Shown: positions 1-9,015, numbered from the stretch's first letter. The stretch is 46,577 nt of DNA from Paraktedonobacter sp034437695 (GCA_034437695.1 DAOTTJ010000463.1:1-46577), one strand, 5' to 3'. A program made the numbers and translations. The notes: generated by a model from the letters alone, not told the origin.

Positions 1-117
1 AAGAGGTTGAGCCTTCTCTTTCCTGGCTAATTTCCCCCTTTGATTGAAGCCGCGCGACCTACCAGCCATCCGATCCTGCATGTGAGATACTTCACTCCTT
101 TTCTATCGGGTTGACTA

Positions 118-146
118 CTGACAGGGTGCGAGCGCAAAGCTATAAT
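118..146 (+). promoter_or_regulatory. sigma-70-like promoter of the DUF4097 gene pair
   Basis: A -35 box CTGACA (118-123) lies 17 bases before a perfect TATAAT (141-146). The start codon at 203 follows about 55 bases later, preceded by an AAGGAG ribosome site at 193-198. The spacing and box quality make this a good vegetative promoter candidate for the two-gene unit. Confidence 0.6.
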
Positions 147-202
147 AGCTGATAGATCAATAGACTATCCTGTGATTTTTCGATATATACTTAAGGAGTC
201 TT

Positions 203-1084
203 ATGCAGTTTTCCGACCCAAACGCCAATCTCTATGGTGACAATGCCTATGGCAATGCTGGCATGCCGTATGTGGGTGTACAACAGAGGCGCAGGCGCAA
301 CCGCGGGCGCGGATGTCTGGGATGCTTCGCCACTTTGCTCTTAATCGTACTCGTCGGTTGGTTGGTGAGTTCTCTGGCTGGTCTGCCGCTTGTGTGGGGA
401 CCGACAGTGGTTCAGGTAGGTCCTCATCCGACACTGATCATTGAAAGCCAGGTATACGATCAATCGGTGATCAATAAACCGCTTTTACACATCTATGCAG
501 GGGGACAGAACGGTCAGATACGTATTCAACCGGTGCGCCCGCTTGGTATCCCCTTTGGTCTGCCCGAACTCTATCAGGAGTCGAGCGATCATGAGACAGT
601 GATCTATGATTATAATCTGTCTGGGGATCAGGCGGGTACCTTCGATATCACTGTACCGGCTCTGACCGACCTGAAAGTGGACACCAATAGCTGGAATGTG
701 CTGGTTGAAGGGGTGACGGGTCAGATGGTGCTCACGAGCAATAGTGGGAGCCTGACCGTAAACAATTGTCAGTTCACGGGTCCGTCGCTGCTTAGAGACA
801 ACAATGGAGCGATTACCTTTCAAGGCACGCTGGACCCACATGGAACTACACGTTTCGATGACAACGGTGGTCCTATTCTGGTCAAGCTGGCTCAGAGCGC
901 GAATGTCCATCTCGATGCTATAACAAATGCAGGCTCGATTACAAGCACGCTTCCACAGACCAGAGTGCAGTCTTCGGTCAGTGGTTTTGAACTGCACGCC
1001 GACATGGGAACAGCGCCTCGCGCTACCCTGACGCTCTCCAATAACCAGGGGAATATCACTCTCAATCCACAAGGGGGGAACTAA
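203..1084 (+). CDS. membrane-anchored DUF4097-like beta-solenoid protein
   Basis: The 293-residue protein has a short cytoplasmic N-terminus ending in an arginine-rich stretch (QQRRRRNRGRG), one hydrophobic segment at about residues 41-62, and a long external part rich in short beta repeats of the DUF4097 type (for example LKVDTNSWNVLVEGVTG and GAITFQGTLDPHG). This topology, positive residues inside and a beta-helix outside, suggests a surface protein held by one N-terminal helix. The function is unknown. The next gene, 3 bases downstream, is a paralogue with the same layout (shared VGPHP motif just after the membrane segment), so the two are probably co-transcribed and may act together. An AAGGAG site fixes the ATG start. 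Confidence 0.8.
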   Translation: MQFSDPNANLYGDNAYGNAGMPYVGVQQRRRRNRGRGCLGCFATLLLIVLVGWLVSSLAGLPLVWGPTVVQVGPHPTLIIESQVYDQSVINKPLLHIYAGGQNGQIRIQPVRPLGIPFGLPELYQESSDHETVIYDYNLSGDQAGTFDITVPALTDLKVDTNSWNVLVEGVTGQMVLTSNSGSLTVNNCQFTGPSLLRDNNGAITFQGTLDPHGTTRFDDNGGPILVKLAQSANVHLDAITNAGSITSTLPQTRVQSSVSGFELHADMGTAPRATLTLSNNQGNITLNPQGGN

Positions 1085-1087
1085 GGA

Positions 1088-1828
1088 ATGTATAGTCAAG
1101 TGGGACAGCGCTCTAGAAGGCGGCCAGTCGCTGGTTGTATCGGCGGTCTTGTGGTGGTTATCCTGTTGCTCAGTGGATTGGGCTTTATCATTGTACGTTT
1201 GCATGGCGGTGTGGCGCTCTCGGTTGGTCCCCATCCGAGCGTGATTATCCATAATTGTGATGTGCCGATCGTTGTGCATGCTGGCGAGCCTGGACAGGTA
1301 GTTCTGCCGGGAATCTTTCCGCAATACGGGCAGGACACCTCGACCAGTACGATCGAGTTGGGCGATTGCGGTTCGATTAGCGGGATCAACGGAGTCATGC
1401 TGACAGTGCCGGCGGAGACCAACTTACAATTTGATACCAACGACTCGATCACGGTCCTGGGCGTGAGTGGTACAATGAACCTCAGCACCAACGGCTCGCG
1501 GATCACGCTTATCAACGTAAGCCTGGCCGGTCAATCGAAGATCGACGACAACGGTGGAACGATTACCATGAGTGGCGCACTGACTCAAGGTAGCAACTCG
1601 TCGCTCAGCGATAACGGCGGTCAGATTGATCTGACCCTGCCGTCGAATGCGGCCTTCCATCTGAACGCCAACGGCATTCAGGGTCCGATCGTCTCAGACT
1701 TTGCTGGCGTGCAGGCATCAATCGATACAATTAATACCTTCCAGGTCGACGTAGGCCAGGCCAATTCAGGCATCGTCCTGGCGCTGGACATGAATGACAC
1801 CGCTCTGGTTTTGCGCAAAGGTGCGTGA
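1088..1828 (+). CDS. membrane-anchored DUF4097-like protein, paralogue of the preceding gene
   Basis: The 246-residue product repeats the architecture of its upstream neighbour: a basic N-terminus (QRSRRRP), one membrane helix at about residues 16-36, the SVGPHPSVII motif, then repeated short beta strands (TVLGVSGTMNLSTNGSRITL, SLSDNGGQIDLTLPS). It starts 3 bases after the upstream stop, with a purine-rich site in the end of that gene, so it is almost certainly in the same operon. The pair probably arose by tandem duplication. Nothing in the sequence indicates catalysis; a role in envelope structure or adhesion is only a guess. Confidence 0.78.
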   Translation: MYSQVGQRSRRRPVAGCIGGLVVVILLLSGLGFIIVRLHGGVALSVGPHPSVIIHNCDVPIVVHAGEPGQVVLPGIFPQYGQDTSTSTIELGDCGSISGINGVMLTVPAETNLQFDTNDSITVLGVSGTMNLSTNGSRITLINVSLAGQSKIDDNGGTITMSGALTQGSNSSLSDNGGQIDLTLPSNAAFHLNANGIQGPIVSDFAGVQASIDTINTFQVDVGQANSGIVLALDMNDTALVLRKGA

Positions 1829-1885
1829 AAATCTGCTGTTAACTCGGAGCTATCCTCAGGTAATGTGCCACGGTTTCTGTTTGTC

Positions 1886-1914
1886 ATCGCGGCTTTGCAA
1901 GAGAAAGCCGCGAT
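1886..1914 (+). terminator. hairpin after the DUF4097 pair
   Basis: A perfect 11-bp stem (ATCGCGGCTTT at 1886-1896 pairing with AAAGCCGCGAT at 1904-1914) with a 7-base loop lies 57 bases after the operon's last stop. No T-run follows, so it is either a weak or factor-assisted terminator or a mRNA-protecting hairpin. The rest of 1829-2127 holds no gene; a possible -10 TATACT is at 2001-2006. Confidence 0.45.
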
Positions 1915-2127
1915 AGGTGCGAGATTGAGTATAAATACCATCGAGAGAGTATAAACCCATTTTTTACAAGATCTTAGTTTGCTCTTAACAATTATAGGAG
2001 TATACTGGAGATGTGATGCTTTTCATGGTCAACGATCAATATACCGTGCCAGATCGCCCACATCCCTCTTTTCTAGCTGACGCCTGGTCTGGTCTGTTTT
2101 AGCCGATTGTGTCTTCAAGGAGGATTT

Positions 2128-4293
2128 ATGACTCAAAGAATACCTTTCTACAAACATCCATTCTGGCGCATTCTCGGAATAGCCATGCTCACCAGCCTTG
2201 CCTTGAGTCTTGTTGTGTTGCCTTTTCGCGCACGCACTACCGTACAGGCCACGACTCTGGCGACAAACGCCTGTCAATTGGGCAATGGGGTGAAGCATGT
2301 TATCTACATTCAATTTGATAATGTGCATCTCACGCGCGACAATCCAAACGTGCCTTCTGACCTGGAGCAGATGCCGAATCTCTTGAACTTTATGAAACAA
2401 AACGGCGTTGTGCTCTCCGATCAACATACTCCTCTGATCGCCCATACTGCGAACGATATTGTGACCTCGATGACCGGCCTCTACCCGGACAATCAGGGTC
2501 TGGCGATCAGCAATAGTTATCGCTACTACAACCCGAATGGCACGACCAATCCGGCGGTTGACTTTGCTTATTGGACCGATCCTGTCTACGATTATTCTAC
2601 CTCGACCCCGACCGATACCTCCTACAACCTGCTGACCGCAAGTGGCAAGAACACGCCTGCACCCTGGGTTCCGTATACCCGTGCTGGCTGTAATGTAGGG
2701 GGAGTCGCTACGGCGAATATTGAGTTGGAGAATATCGCCACGGATATTCCGACGGTCTTCGGTCCCAACTCGCCGCAGGCTCAGGAAGTTGCTAGCAATC
2801 CCGCGCAGGCCACCGCAGATTTTGTGGGGATTGCCGTCCACTGCGCAAAAAGCAACAGCACCTGCGCCAGCACAAATGGCGGAGTCGCTGATACCCTGCC
2901 CGACGAACCCGGCGGATATCATGGCTATCAGGCGCTCTTTGGGCATAAATATGTCGCCCCGTTGATTAGCCCGAATGGTCCGCTGACGGACCTGGATGGC
3001 AATCCTATTTCGGACGGCAACGGGCATGTCGGCTTTCCCGGTTTCAACGGGATGTCGGCGTCTGTCTCGCTCTCCTATGCCGCTTCGATGCAGGAACATG
3101 GCATACCGGTAACGTACTCTTATATCTCAGATGCCCACGACAACAATCCCAGCGGTGGCGCATTTGGTCCGGGTCAGGCCGGGTATGTCCAGCGGCTGGC
3201 AGCTTACAACGCAGCGTTTGGTAAGTTCTTTACGCGTCTGTCGCAGGATGGGATCAACTCCCACAATACCCTGTTCGTCGTCACTTCCGACGAAAACGAC
3301 CACTTCGTCGGCGGCGCACCGAGTCCCGCCAACTGCGATGGCGTCACGGTTCCCTGCACCTATAGCCAGATCGGCGAGATCGACGGAAACCTGACCGGTC
3401 TGTTGGCCACCCAGCAGGGCGTCACGACTCCCTTCACGGTCCACTCCGACTCGGCTCCGGGCATCTATATCACGGGCAATCCGGCTCGCGATAATCAAAC
3501 GGTGACGCGTCCCTTTGACCAGGCGCTCGGCAAGTTGACCGCTACCAACCCGATCACGGGCAAGACCGACCAGGTGACGAATTACCTGGCCGACTCGGTG
3601 GAGATGAACCTGCTGCATATGGTGACGGGCGACCCGGCGCGAACTCCGACTATTACGCAGTTTGCCAATCCCAATTATTATCTGTATGCCGGCGCAGCCA
3701 ACTGTAATGCGATCTGTATCCAGGAGGAAGCGGCCTTTGCCTGGAACCACGGCGACGTATCGCCCGATATCAATCGTACCTGGCTGGGTATGGTCGGTCC
3801 CGATGTGCAACACCTGGGCATAGACGGCAAGGTCTGGTCTGACCACACAGACACGCGCCCGACTATGATGGAACTGCTGGGTCTGCACGACGACTACCAG
3901 CACGAAGGACGCGTCCTGTTTGAGATCGTCAAGCCCGATGCACTGCCGTCAGCGGTGCGCGAGCACGAGGGCGAGCTGATCGAACTTTCCCAGATCTTCA
4001 AGCAGATCAACGCGCCAGTCGGCGAGCTGGGACTGACCACGCTGAATACCTCAACCGTTGCCCTGGAAAGCAGTTCACCCAACGATAGCACCTACACCGG
4101 CCTGGAGAACCAGTTGCTCAGCATCACCCAGGATCGCAATTCGCTCGTCAAACAAATGCTTTCCATCCTGGAAAAGGCTGAGTTTGGCGAAGTCCACGGT
4201 GGCCAGATCTTGACAACCAGCGACGAAGGCCACATCAATGAACTGATCAAGCAGGCGCAAGCACTGCTGAATCGGGCATCGAAGCTGGCCTAG
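2128..4293 (+). CDS. secreted alkaline-phosphatase-superfamily protein
   Basis: The 721-residue protein starts at the ATG at 2128, placed by an AAGGAGGA site at 2117-2124; an earlier in-frame TTG at 2107 lies ahead of that site and is rejected. A signal or anchor helix spans about residues 14-34. The mature part resembles alkaline-phosphatase-like hydrolases: HVIYIQFDN near the start, HTANDIVTSMTGLYPD, then SDENDH and SDHTDTRPTMMELLG, which carry the Asp/His residues expected to bind two metals. The substrate (phosphate ester, sulfate ester or phospholipid) cannot be told. The C-terminal 100 residues are helical and probably non-catalytic. It is a single gene closed by a strong hairpin. Confidence 0.7.
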   Translation: MTQRIPFYKHPFWRILGIAMLTSLALSLVVLPFRARTTVQATTLATNACQLGNGVKHVIYIQFDNVHLTRDNPNVPSDLEQMPNLLNFMKQNGVVLSDQHTPLIAHTANDIVTSMTGLYPDNQGLAISNSYRYYNPNGTTNPAVDFAYWTDPVYDYSTSTPTDTSYNLLTASGKNTPAPWVPYTRAGCNVGGVATANIELENIATDIPTVFGPNSPQAQEVASNPAQATADFVGIAVHCAKSNSTCASTNGGVADTLPDEPGGYHGYQALFGHKYVAPLISPNGPLTDLDGNPISDGNGHVGFPGFNGMSASVSLSYAASMQEHGIPVTYSYISDAHDNNPSGGAFGPGQAGYVQRLAAYNAAFGKFFTRLSQDGINSHNTLFVVTSDENDHFVGGAPSPANCDGVTVPCTYSQIGEIDGNLTGLLATQQGVTTPFTVHSDSAPGIYITGNPARDNQTVTRPFDQALGKLTATNPITGKTDQVTNYLADSVEMNLLHMVTGDPARTPTITQFANPNYYLYAGAANCNAICIQEEAAFAWNHGDVSPDINRTWLGMVGPDVQHLGIDGKVWSDHTDTRPTMMELLGLHDDYQHEGRVLFEIVKPDALPSAVREHEGELIELSQIFKQINAPVGELGLTTLNTSTVALESSSPNDSTYTGLENQLLSITQDRNSLVKQMLSILEKAEFGEVHGGQILTTSDEGHINELIKQAQALLNRASKLA

Positions 4294-4329
4294 CAAGTGT
4301 AGAAGAGACCTTTCAGGCAGAAGCAAAGA

Positions 4330-4381
4330 GAAGCGACGAACGCCAGGATACACAGAGATGTGTCCTGGCGTTCGTCGCTTC
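4330..4381. terminator. strong hairpin between convergent genes
   Basis: A perfect 19-bp stem (4330-4348 with 4363-4381, beginning GAAGCGACGAACG) sits between the stops of the phosphatase-like gene (plus) and the TIR gene (minus). It is symmetric, so it can serve both strands. Flanking T-runs are weak. Confidence 0.6.
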
Positions 4382-4448
4382 CTGCTTTGTATGCAGAAAG
4401 CTATATTTTTGCTAGCAGAAACCAGCGTTGCGAGTCAAGCCGCTGCTC

Positions 4449-5432
4449 TCACGTGTGGAGGTCGCGCAACAGACGTTGGAGCGCACGCTGATAGGCGCTT
4501 TCATCCTGCCAGTGCCTGAAATCGCCAATCATGCGCATGCGGCGGATATTGCCGGCCCAGGCCGTATGTGTGTGCATCACGGCCTCATCGAGGCGGATTG
4601 GAAAGAGCACAAGCATTCCAGGTGATAGGCGTTCGCGCTCGAAGACCACTTCAACCTCGCTTTCAACCCAGTAGCTGGCCACGGCATGCTCAGAAAGGAC
4701 CAGCACCACCTTTTTCTTTTCTTCAAGTGCTTTGTAGATCTGCGGGCGTATTTTGCTGCCGATAGGCAGATCCTCTGGCGCGAACCAACACGAGACGCCG
4801 TGACTTTGCAGGTCACGGTACAGCTTTTGAACAAAGGTATGGTCTTCAGCCGCATAGCTCAAAACACAGGAATGATACAGAGCCTGGGAATTGCTCTGAA
4901 GTTGCACTAGATCTGGGGATGGATCAAGTGTTGCATGCGTCACATTGGGAGCAGATCCAGTAGTTGAGGCACGAAGGAGCGTTACGGCGGTCCGAATAGC
5001 GGTAGCGACCTCGCGCAAGGCCTCGTCGCGGTCACTCCATTGCGTGATAGCCTTCGTGCCTGTGGGAACATATTGCAAACGTGCGAAGGGCGTTCCCTGC
5101 CAGTCGACCGGACGCAGCATGACCGGGATGACGCGAGCCTCACCTGCGGCATGGCGAGCCAGTGCGTGTTGCATTTCAACGCAGTAACAGTAGTCGGAGG
5201 CCAGAAAATCGGGGCTGATAAGCAATAGAATGATATCGGCGGTCAGGAACTGTTCATCGATGCTTTGCTGTCGCTCAGAGCCAGCGATAAGCTTCTGATC
5301 GTGCCACTCGGTAATCACACCCTGATGGCGCAACGCGCTCATATGTGTTTGCAGGCTCTTGAGGAGCCGCTCATCCTCCGGGGCATAGCTATAGAAAAGC
5401 GCGATAGGTTTCTGTCTATCCTGTGCGTTCAC
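4449..5432 (-). CDS. tandem TIR-TIR domain protein
   Basis: The 327-residue protein contains two TIR domains: residues about 8-152 (FYSYAPEDERLL, then DYCYCVEM) and about 187-325 (LSYAAEDHTF, WFAPEDLPIG, SYWVESEVEVV). Each keeps a glutamate at the place used by NAD-cleaving TIR domains (E86 and E259, four residues after the aromatic or equivalent position). Bacterial TIR domains are known to hydrolyse NAD or make signal nucleotides in antiphage immunity; whether this one is active is inference. Its ATG overlaps the stop of the upstream pentapeptide-TIR gene (ATGA), so the two are translationally coupled. The second TIR closely resembles the TIR of that neighbour (shared LFPIRLDE and IGDF-HW motifs), suggesting duplication. 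Confidence 0.85.
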   Translation of the reverse strand: MNAQDRQKPIALFYSYAPEDERLLKSLQTHMSALRHQGVITEWHDQKLIAGSERQQSIDEQFLTADIILLLISPDFLASDYCYCVEMQHALARHAAGEARVIPVMLRPVDWQGTPFARLQYVPTGTKAITQWSDRDEALREVATAIRTAVTLLRASTTGSAPNVTHATLDPSPDLVQLQSNSQALYHSCVLSYAAEDHTFVQKLYRDLQSHGVSCWFAPEDLPIGSKIRPQIYKALEEKKKVVLVLSEHAVASYWVESEVEVVFERERLSPGMLVLFPIRLDEAVMHTHTAWAGNIRRMRMIGDFRHWQDESAYQRALQRLLRDLHT

Positions 5433-6688
5433 TGCCTCGTCTCCTGATCGTGTGGTTGCTCCGCTTTCTTCAGATCGCGTAATAGTCGGTCAAATGCTTG
5501 TTGATAGGCCTGGGGATCAGTCCAATGGGTGAAGTCACCGATATGGCGTGTTCGGCGCAACGTCGCGGCCCAGGCCTGGGGGGTATCCATTACGCTCTCA
5601 TCCAGTCGAATAGGGAAAAGTACGTCACGTTTCTGGCGCGTCTCTTTCTCAAGTGCGGTTTCTACTTCATTTGCTACCCAGTCGCTCGCGAGCGCACCTC
5701 TGGAGAGCAGAAGAAGTAGCTTTTCCTGCATATGAATAGCCTCATCAATGCGGCTACGGATCTTGTCTCCCACCCTCATATCTTCGAATGCGAACCAGCA
5801 ACGCACTCCATAATCCTGTAAATCAGCGTGCAAGCGGCGGGCTAGCATTTCATCGTGACTGGCATAACAAATAAAGCATGTATAGTATTGAACAGGTAAC
5901 ATCATATGTGTTTGATAAAAAGAGATCCATTCTTCAGGTACACCCGCACCGCGCAAAAAAATCAAGGCACTCCCGTCCTGAGGAAATTGCATGGTATGTA
6001 ATTCGATCTGAGACGGACTTACATGTACTACCTTTGAAAGTCCTTTAGTTGTATGGACATTGATCAAAGCAAAGATTGATTCGCCTACCATTAAATTACT
6101 AAGATCAGCTTCACTTAAATCTGCGCCTCTGAGGTTAGCACCTCTGAGATTAGCATTCCTAAGATCAGCATTCCTGAGATTAGCATCTCTGAGGTCTGCT
6201 TCGCGTAGATCGGCTTCTCTGAGGTTAGCACCACTGAGATCGGCTTTTCGAAGGTTAGCTTCAATGAGATCCGCTTTTATAAGGGTAGATTCGCTGAGAT
6301 CCGCTTCCTGGAGATTTGCTTCATTAAGACTGGCTTTTGTAAGGTTAGATTCACTAAGGTCCGCTCTGTTCATATTAGCTTGATTGAAAGAAGCACCGTT
6401 GAGATAGGCTCTGCTAATCGACGTTCGACTGAGATTGGCTTTACTGAAATCAGCTCCACTGAGGTTAGCTCCATTCATATTAGCTTTGCCAAGATGAGCT
6501 TCACTAAGATCGGCCTTATAAAGATAGGCACCGCTCAGATCGACTTTACTGAGATCGGCTCTGCTAAGTTCAATTCTACCTAAATCAGCATTGCGACAGT
6601 CTATGCGAACCTTTGGATATAATAGCCGCCAACGATTCCAGCGATCACTTCCCTGTAGAAGTAGTTGAACATGCTCTAAATTTGGCAT
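5429..6688 (-). CDS. pentapeptide-repeat protein with C-terminal TIR domain
   Basis: The 419-residue protein has about 35 pentapeptide repeats (A-D/N-L-x-x) at residues 27-200, a short linking module at about 215-258 (VSPSQIEL, FLRGAGVPEEWI) seen in other pentapeptide-TIR and effector-linked proteins, and a TIR domain at 271-405 (CFICYASHDEML, WFAFEDMRVGDKI, SDWVANEVETAL). The likely catalytic glutamate is E341. The repeat region should form a square beta-helix that could act as a scaffold or sensor, with TIR as effector. It is first in a two-gene operon and overlaps the downstream TIR-TIR gene by 4 bases. A promoter lies 33 bases upstream. The coding repeats give a visible 15-base periodicity in the DNA. 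Confidence 0.88.
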   Translation of the reverse strand: MPNLEHVQLLLQGSDRWNRWRLLYPKVRIDCRNADLGRIELSRADLSKVDLSGAYLYKADLSEAHLGKANMNGANLSGADFSKANLSRTSISRAYLNGASFNQANMNRADLSESNLTKASLNEANLQEADLSESTLIKADLIEANLRKADLSGANLREADLREADLRDANLRNADLRNANLRGANLRGADLSEADLSNLMVGESIFALINVHTTKGLSKVVHVSPSQIELHTMQFPQDGSALIFLRGAGVPEEWISFYQTHMMLPVQYYTCFICYASHDEMLARRLHADLQDYGVRCWFAFEDMRVGDKIRSRIDEAIHMQEKLLLLLSRGALASDWVANEVETALEKETRQKRDVLFPIRLDESVMDTPQAWAATLRRTRHIGDFTHWTDPQAYQQAFDRLLRDLKKAEQPHDQETRQ

Positions 6689-6720
6689 TGCGTACTTCTC
6701 TCTATTATTCTCGTCATTCT

Positions 6721-6749
6721 ATTATATCGTTAGTGAAATGGCATGACAA
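6721..6749 (-). promoter_or_regulatory. sigma-70-like promoter of the TIR operon
   Basis: On the minus strand a TTGTCA box (plus 6744-6749) is separated by exactly 17 bases from a perfect TATAAT (plus 6721-6726), 33 bases ahead of the start at 6688. This is one of the best promoters in the window and predicts constitutive expression unless repressed. Its upstream edge lies 17 bases from a MITE-like element. Confidence 0.7.
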
Positions 6750-6766
6750 GCCTTTTAGGAAGAGTC

Positions 6767-6918
6767 CAGGGCTATTTCATGCTCGACATATGGCCCTTCC
6801 CCTGAACAAATGATCGGGTTGCGAGTGTAGAGGCTGTGGCCTCCACGCTCGCAACCCGATCCTAAAACCCTGAGATGGGGTCGCAAGCCAAAGGCTTGCG
6901 ACGAATGAAATAGCCCTG
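6767..6918. mobile_element. MITE-like palindromic element (152 bp)
   Basis: The element is bounded by perfect 14-base inverted repeats (CAGGGCTATTTCAT at 6767-6780 and its complement at 6905-6918). Inside are two more palindromes: a 23-bp stem (6812-6834 with 6839-6861) and a 10-bp stem with a triloop (GTCGCAAGCC at 6880-6889, GGCTTGCGAC at 6893-6902). It codes for nothing. No clear target duplication is seen beyond a possible AGAG on each side. It fills most of the 318-base gap between the TIR operon and the MFS remnant. Confidence 0.6.
6812..6861 (-). terminator. long hairpin downstream of the MFS remnant
   Basis: A 23-bp stem with two G-T type mismatches and a TGTG loop (GATCGGGTTGCGAG at its base) lies inside the MITE-like element. 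Read on the minus strand it follows the MFS remnant and is followed by ATTTGTT, so the element may have supplied a terminator that also shields the TIR promoter from readthrough. Confidence 0.4.
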
Positions 6919-7006
6919 AGAGAAATCGATCGATACGTCCTCGTTGCCAGCGACTGGGCGATCCTCTGATAGGGGTCCGTCCAGTCGCCGATAACGCTGG
7001 GGAGAC

Positions 7007-8200
7007 TCAGGCGTGAAGACTAAGCTGGGAAACGTCGCTCTCCGGGGACGCGAGCTGTTCCTGTGGCTGCTCGTTCTGACGCTTCTGCCAGCGCGGCATA
7101 CAGATCATCGCTAGCAGTGCGACGAGCAGGAGCGCGGTCGCTACCAGAAACGCTGTATGCATTCCCAGGAGCGAACTTTGACGAGCAAGCAATGTGCCGG
7201 TCAACCCTGCGCGGCGAGTCGCGGGATGTTTTGCTGGCTCTGTGTCTGGACCAGGTTGGCCAGCAGCGCTACTCCTGTGGGCGCAGAGACCGCGCGGATG
7301 ATGGTTACTAGCGTGGCACCGTGCGCGACCGCCTGCTGATCCTCTTGTTTGATCTTTGACATCGCGGCGACCGGCATCTGTTGCGCGAGTCCGTTGGAGG
7401 TTCCGAGTAAGACCAGGATGCCGACTACTAGCCAGAGGGGTGAGTTCAGGGCCAGGAGCAGCATGAGCGTCGTCGTTCCGCTCATGATCGCCAGACCAAC
7501 TATGACTATCGAGCGCGGCCCGACCCTGTCGGAGCCACGACCCGCGAGCGGTATGACGATCAGTGTGGCCAATGCCTGGCTGGTCTGGAGCAAGCCAGCC
7601 TGGAAGGGCGTCTCCTGGTGCAGTGTCTGGAGATAGACCGGGATGAGAAAGATCAGACCAAAGAAGACTATGCTGAAAAAAGCTAGTGCCAGTACGCTAC
7701 AGGTAAACGTTCGGTCCCGAAAACAGCTCAGGTTCAGGAGCGGCTGTTGGCCCCTGCGGACTTTGCGCAGCTCTATCCAGACAAAACTGAGCAAGAGCGC
7801 GACGCCGGCACCGAGGGCCAGCAGGTTGTTCGTTGCGATGCCATAGACAAAGCTCGCGCTCCCCAGCGCCGCGCTGAGAAAACCCGCAAGGTCAAACTGC
7901 GTCTGCCGTTTCGCTGCGCTGGCTTTCAGCACTCTCTGCGCAAACGCTACGGCGATGATCCCCAGCGGCACGTTAATAAAGAAGGCGACCTGCCAGCTAA
8001 AGGTCGAGATCAGGTAGCCGCCGACGATTGGTCCCAGCATGGGTGCAATCGCCAGCGGAATCCCCATAATGCCCGAGGCGACGCCGCGTTCGTGCAACGG
8101 GAAGGCCTGGTATTGCAGCGACATCACCATCGGCAGCAAGATGCCTCCACCGATGCCCTGGATACAGCGAAAAAAGATCAGCGAAGGCAGGTTCCAGGCA
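7007..8200 (-). pseudogene. MFS drug exporter (DHA2 type), 5'-truncated and frameshifted
   Basis: The minus strand encodes most of a 14-helix DHA2-type exporter. Reading begins abruptly at about 8200 with LPSLIFFRCIQGIGGG, a motif normally found about 100 residues into the family, so the first three helices or so are missing. The frame runs to a stop at 7201, then continues in another frame to 7007 (LTGTLLA, HTAFLVATALLLVALLAM), which is the expected last helix and tail. A single missing T in GGTTGACC near 7203-7208 explains the shift. With no start and one frameshift this is best read as a pseudogene. A sequencing error could account for the frameshift but not for the truncation. Confidence 0.8.
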
Positions 8201-8208
8201 GGCAGCTC

Positions 8209-8994
8209 ATGGGTCTGGTCAAGGGCAGCGCGAAAATTAGTGGCTACAATACGTTGCTGACCGCCCAGATCGACGAACTCTCAGCGCTCAACGCGGGCAA
8301 AGCGCTCTCCGCCATGACGGCCGACCTTTTCCGCGAATTTAAGTGGTCGCCCGTGGCACAGACGTTGCTCCAGGCGGTCTTTCCGGGCCTGTTCCCCGAC
8401 ATGACACGCTACCAGGCCGAAGACGATCAGTATCAGGTGACGCAGGGACATCAACCCTGGAAACTCAGCGCAACCAGTGTCGCGACTACCCTGGCGGTGA
8501 GCCTGCTCAACTGGTCACTCAACTCGACCTTCACTCTGCTCAGTGGCGGCGGTCTCCACGATGTCAACGCAGTTGTACGCGTCAAGAGCACGCAACAGGT
8601 CGCAGGCATGATCACCGTCACGCTCTCGCGGCTGGAAGGCAACCCTGAGGGAGGCATCTGGGAAGTGATCGCGGTCGCGGAGCCAGGCGTCTCGCTCACT
8701 GCTCCCACGTCGCATGCTCAGATCGCCAGCCCGGTCCAGGTGACTGGAACCGGCCCGGCGTTTGAAGGCGTCATTGGCCGACTCCAGGTTCTCGATCATG
8801 CGTATGCTGTCCTCGGACAGGCCAGCGCCGTTGGAGTCGATGGCATGGGTCAGACCTCCTTCTCGGTAGCTGTAGACTACCAGTCTACCTTTCCGGCTGG
8901 CGTTCAAGAAGGTATCCTGGCCCTTCTGGTACCCAGCAACGCCAATGGCTCGATCGCTCTCTCTGTCATGGAAAAAGTGCTGATTAAAAGCTAG
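8209..8994 (+). pseudogene. Gmad2 (immunoglobulin-like) domain protein, 5'-truncated
   Basis: From about 8209 the plus strand reads as genuine coding sequence for some 261 residues: a helical/beta part (GYNTLLTAQIDELSALNAGK, DVNAVVRVKSTQQVAG, GGIWEVIAVAEPG) and a C-terminal Gmad2-like beta-sandwich (IASPVQVTGTGPAFEGVIGR, LQVLDHAYAVLGQ). Family members are normally secreted, but no signal peptide is present. The in-frame reading continues upstream only as the antisense of the MFS remnant, so the true 5' end is lost. An ATG at 8209 exists but has no convincing ribosome site. Its product, if any, would be cytoplasmic. Confidence 0.7.
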
Positions 8995-9015
8995 CCTGTG
9001 ACCGTGGAAAGCGAA

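Noticed and set aside
485..1324. 279-residue minus-strand open frame
   Set aside because: It spans the two DUF4097 genes and their junction on the other strand, with no recognisable domain.
6050..6610. Regular 15-base periodic repeats that could suggest an array
   Set aside because: They are the coding repeats of the pentapeptide domain and lack identical repeats with unique spacers, so not CRISPR.
7747..8208. 5' half of a long plus-strand open frame running into the Gmad2 gene
   Set aside because: It is the antisense of the MFS remnant, with basic low-complexity composition; only the part after about 8209 reads as protein.
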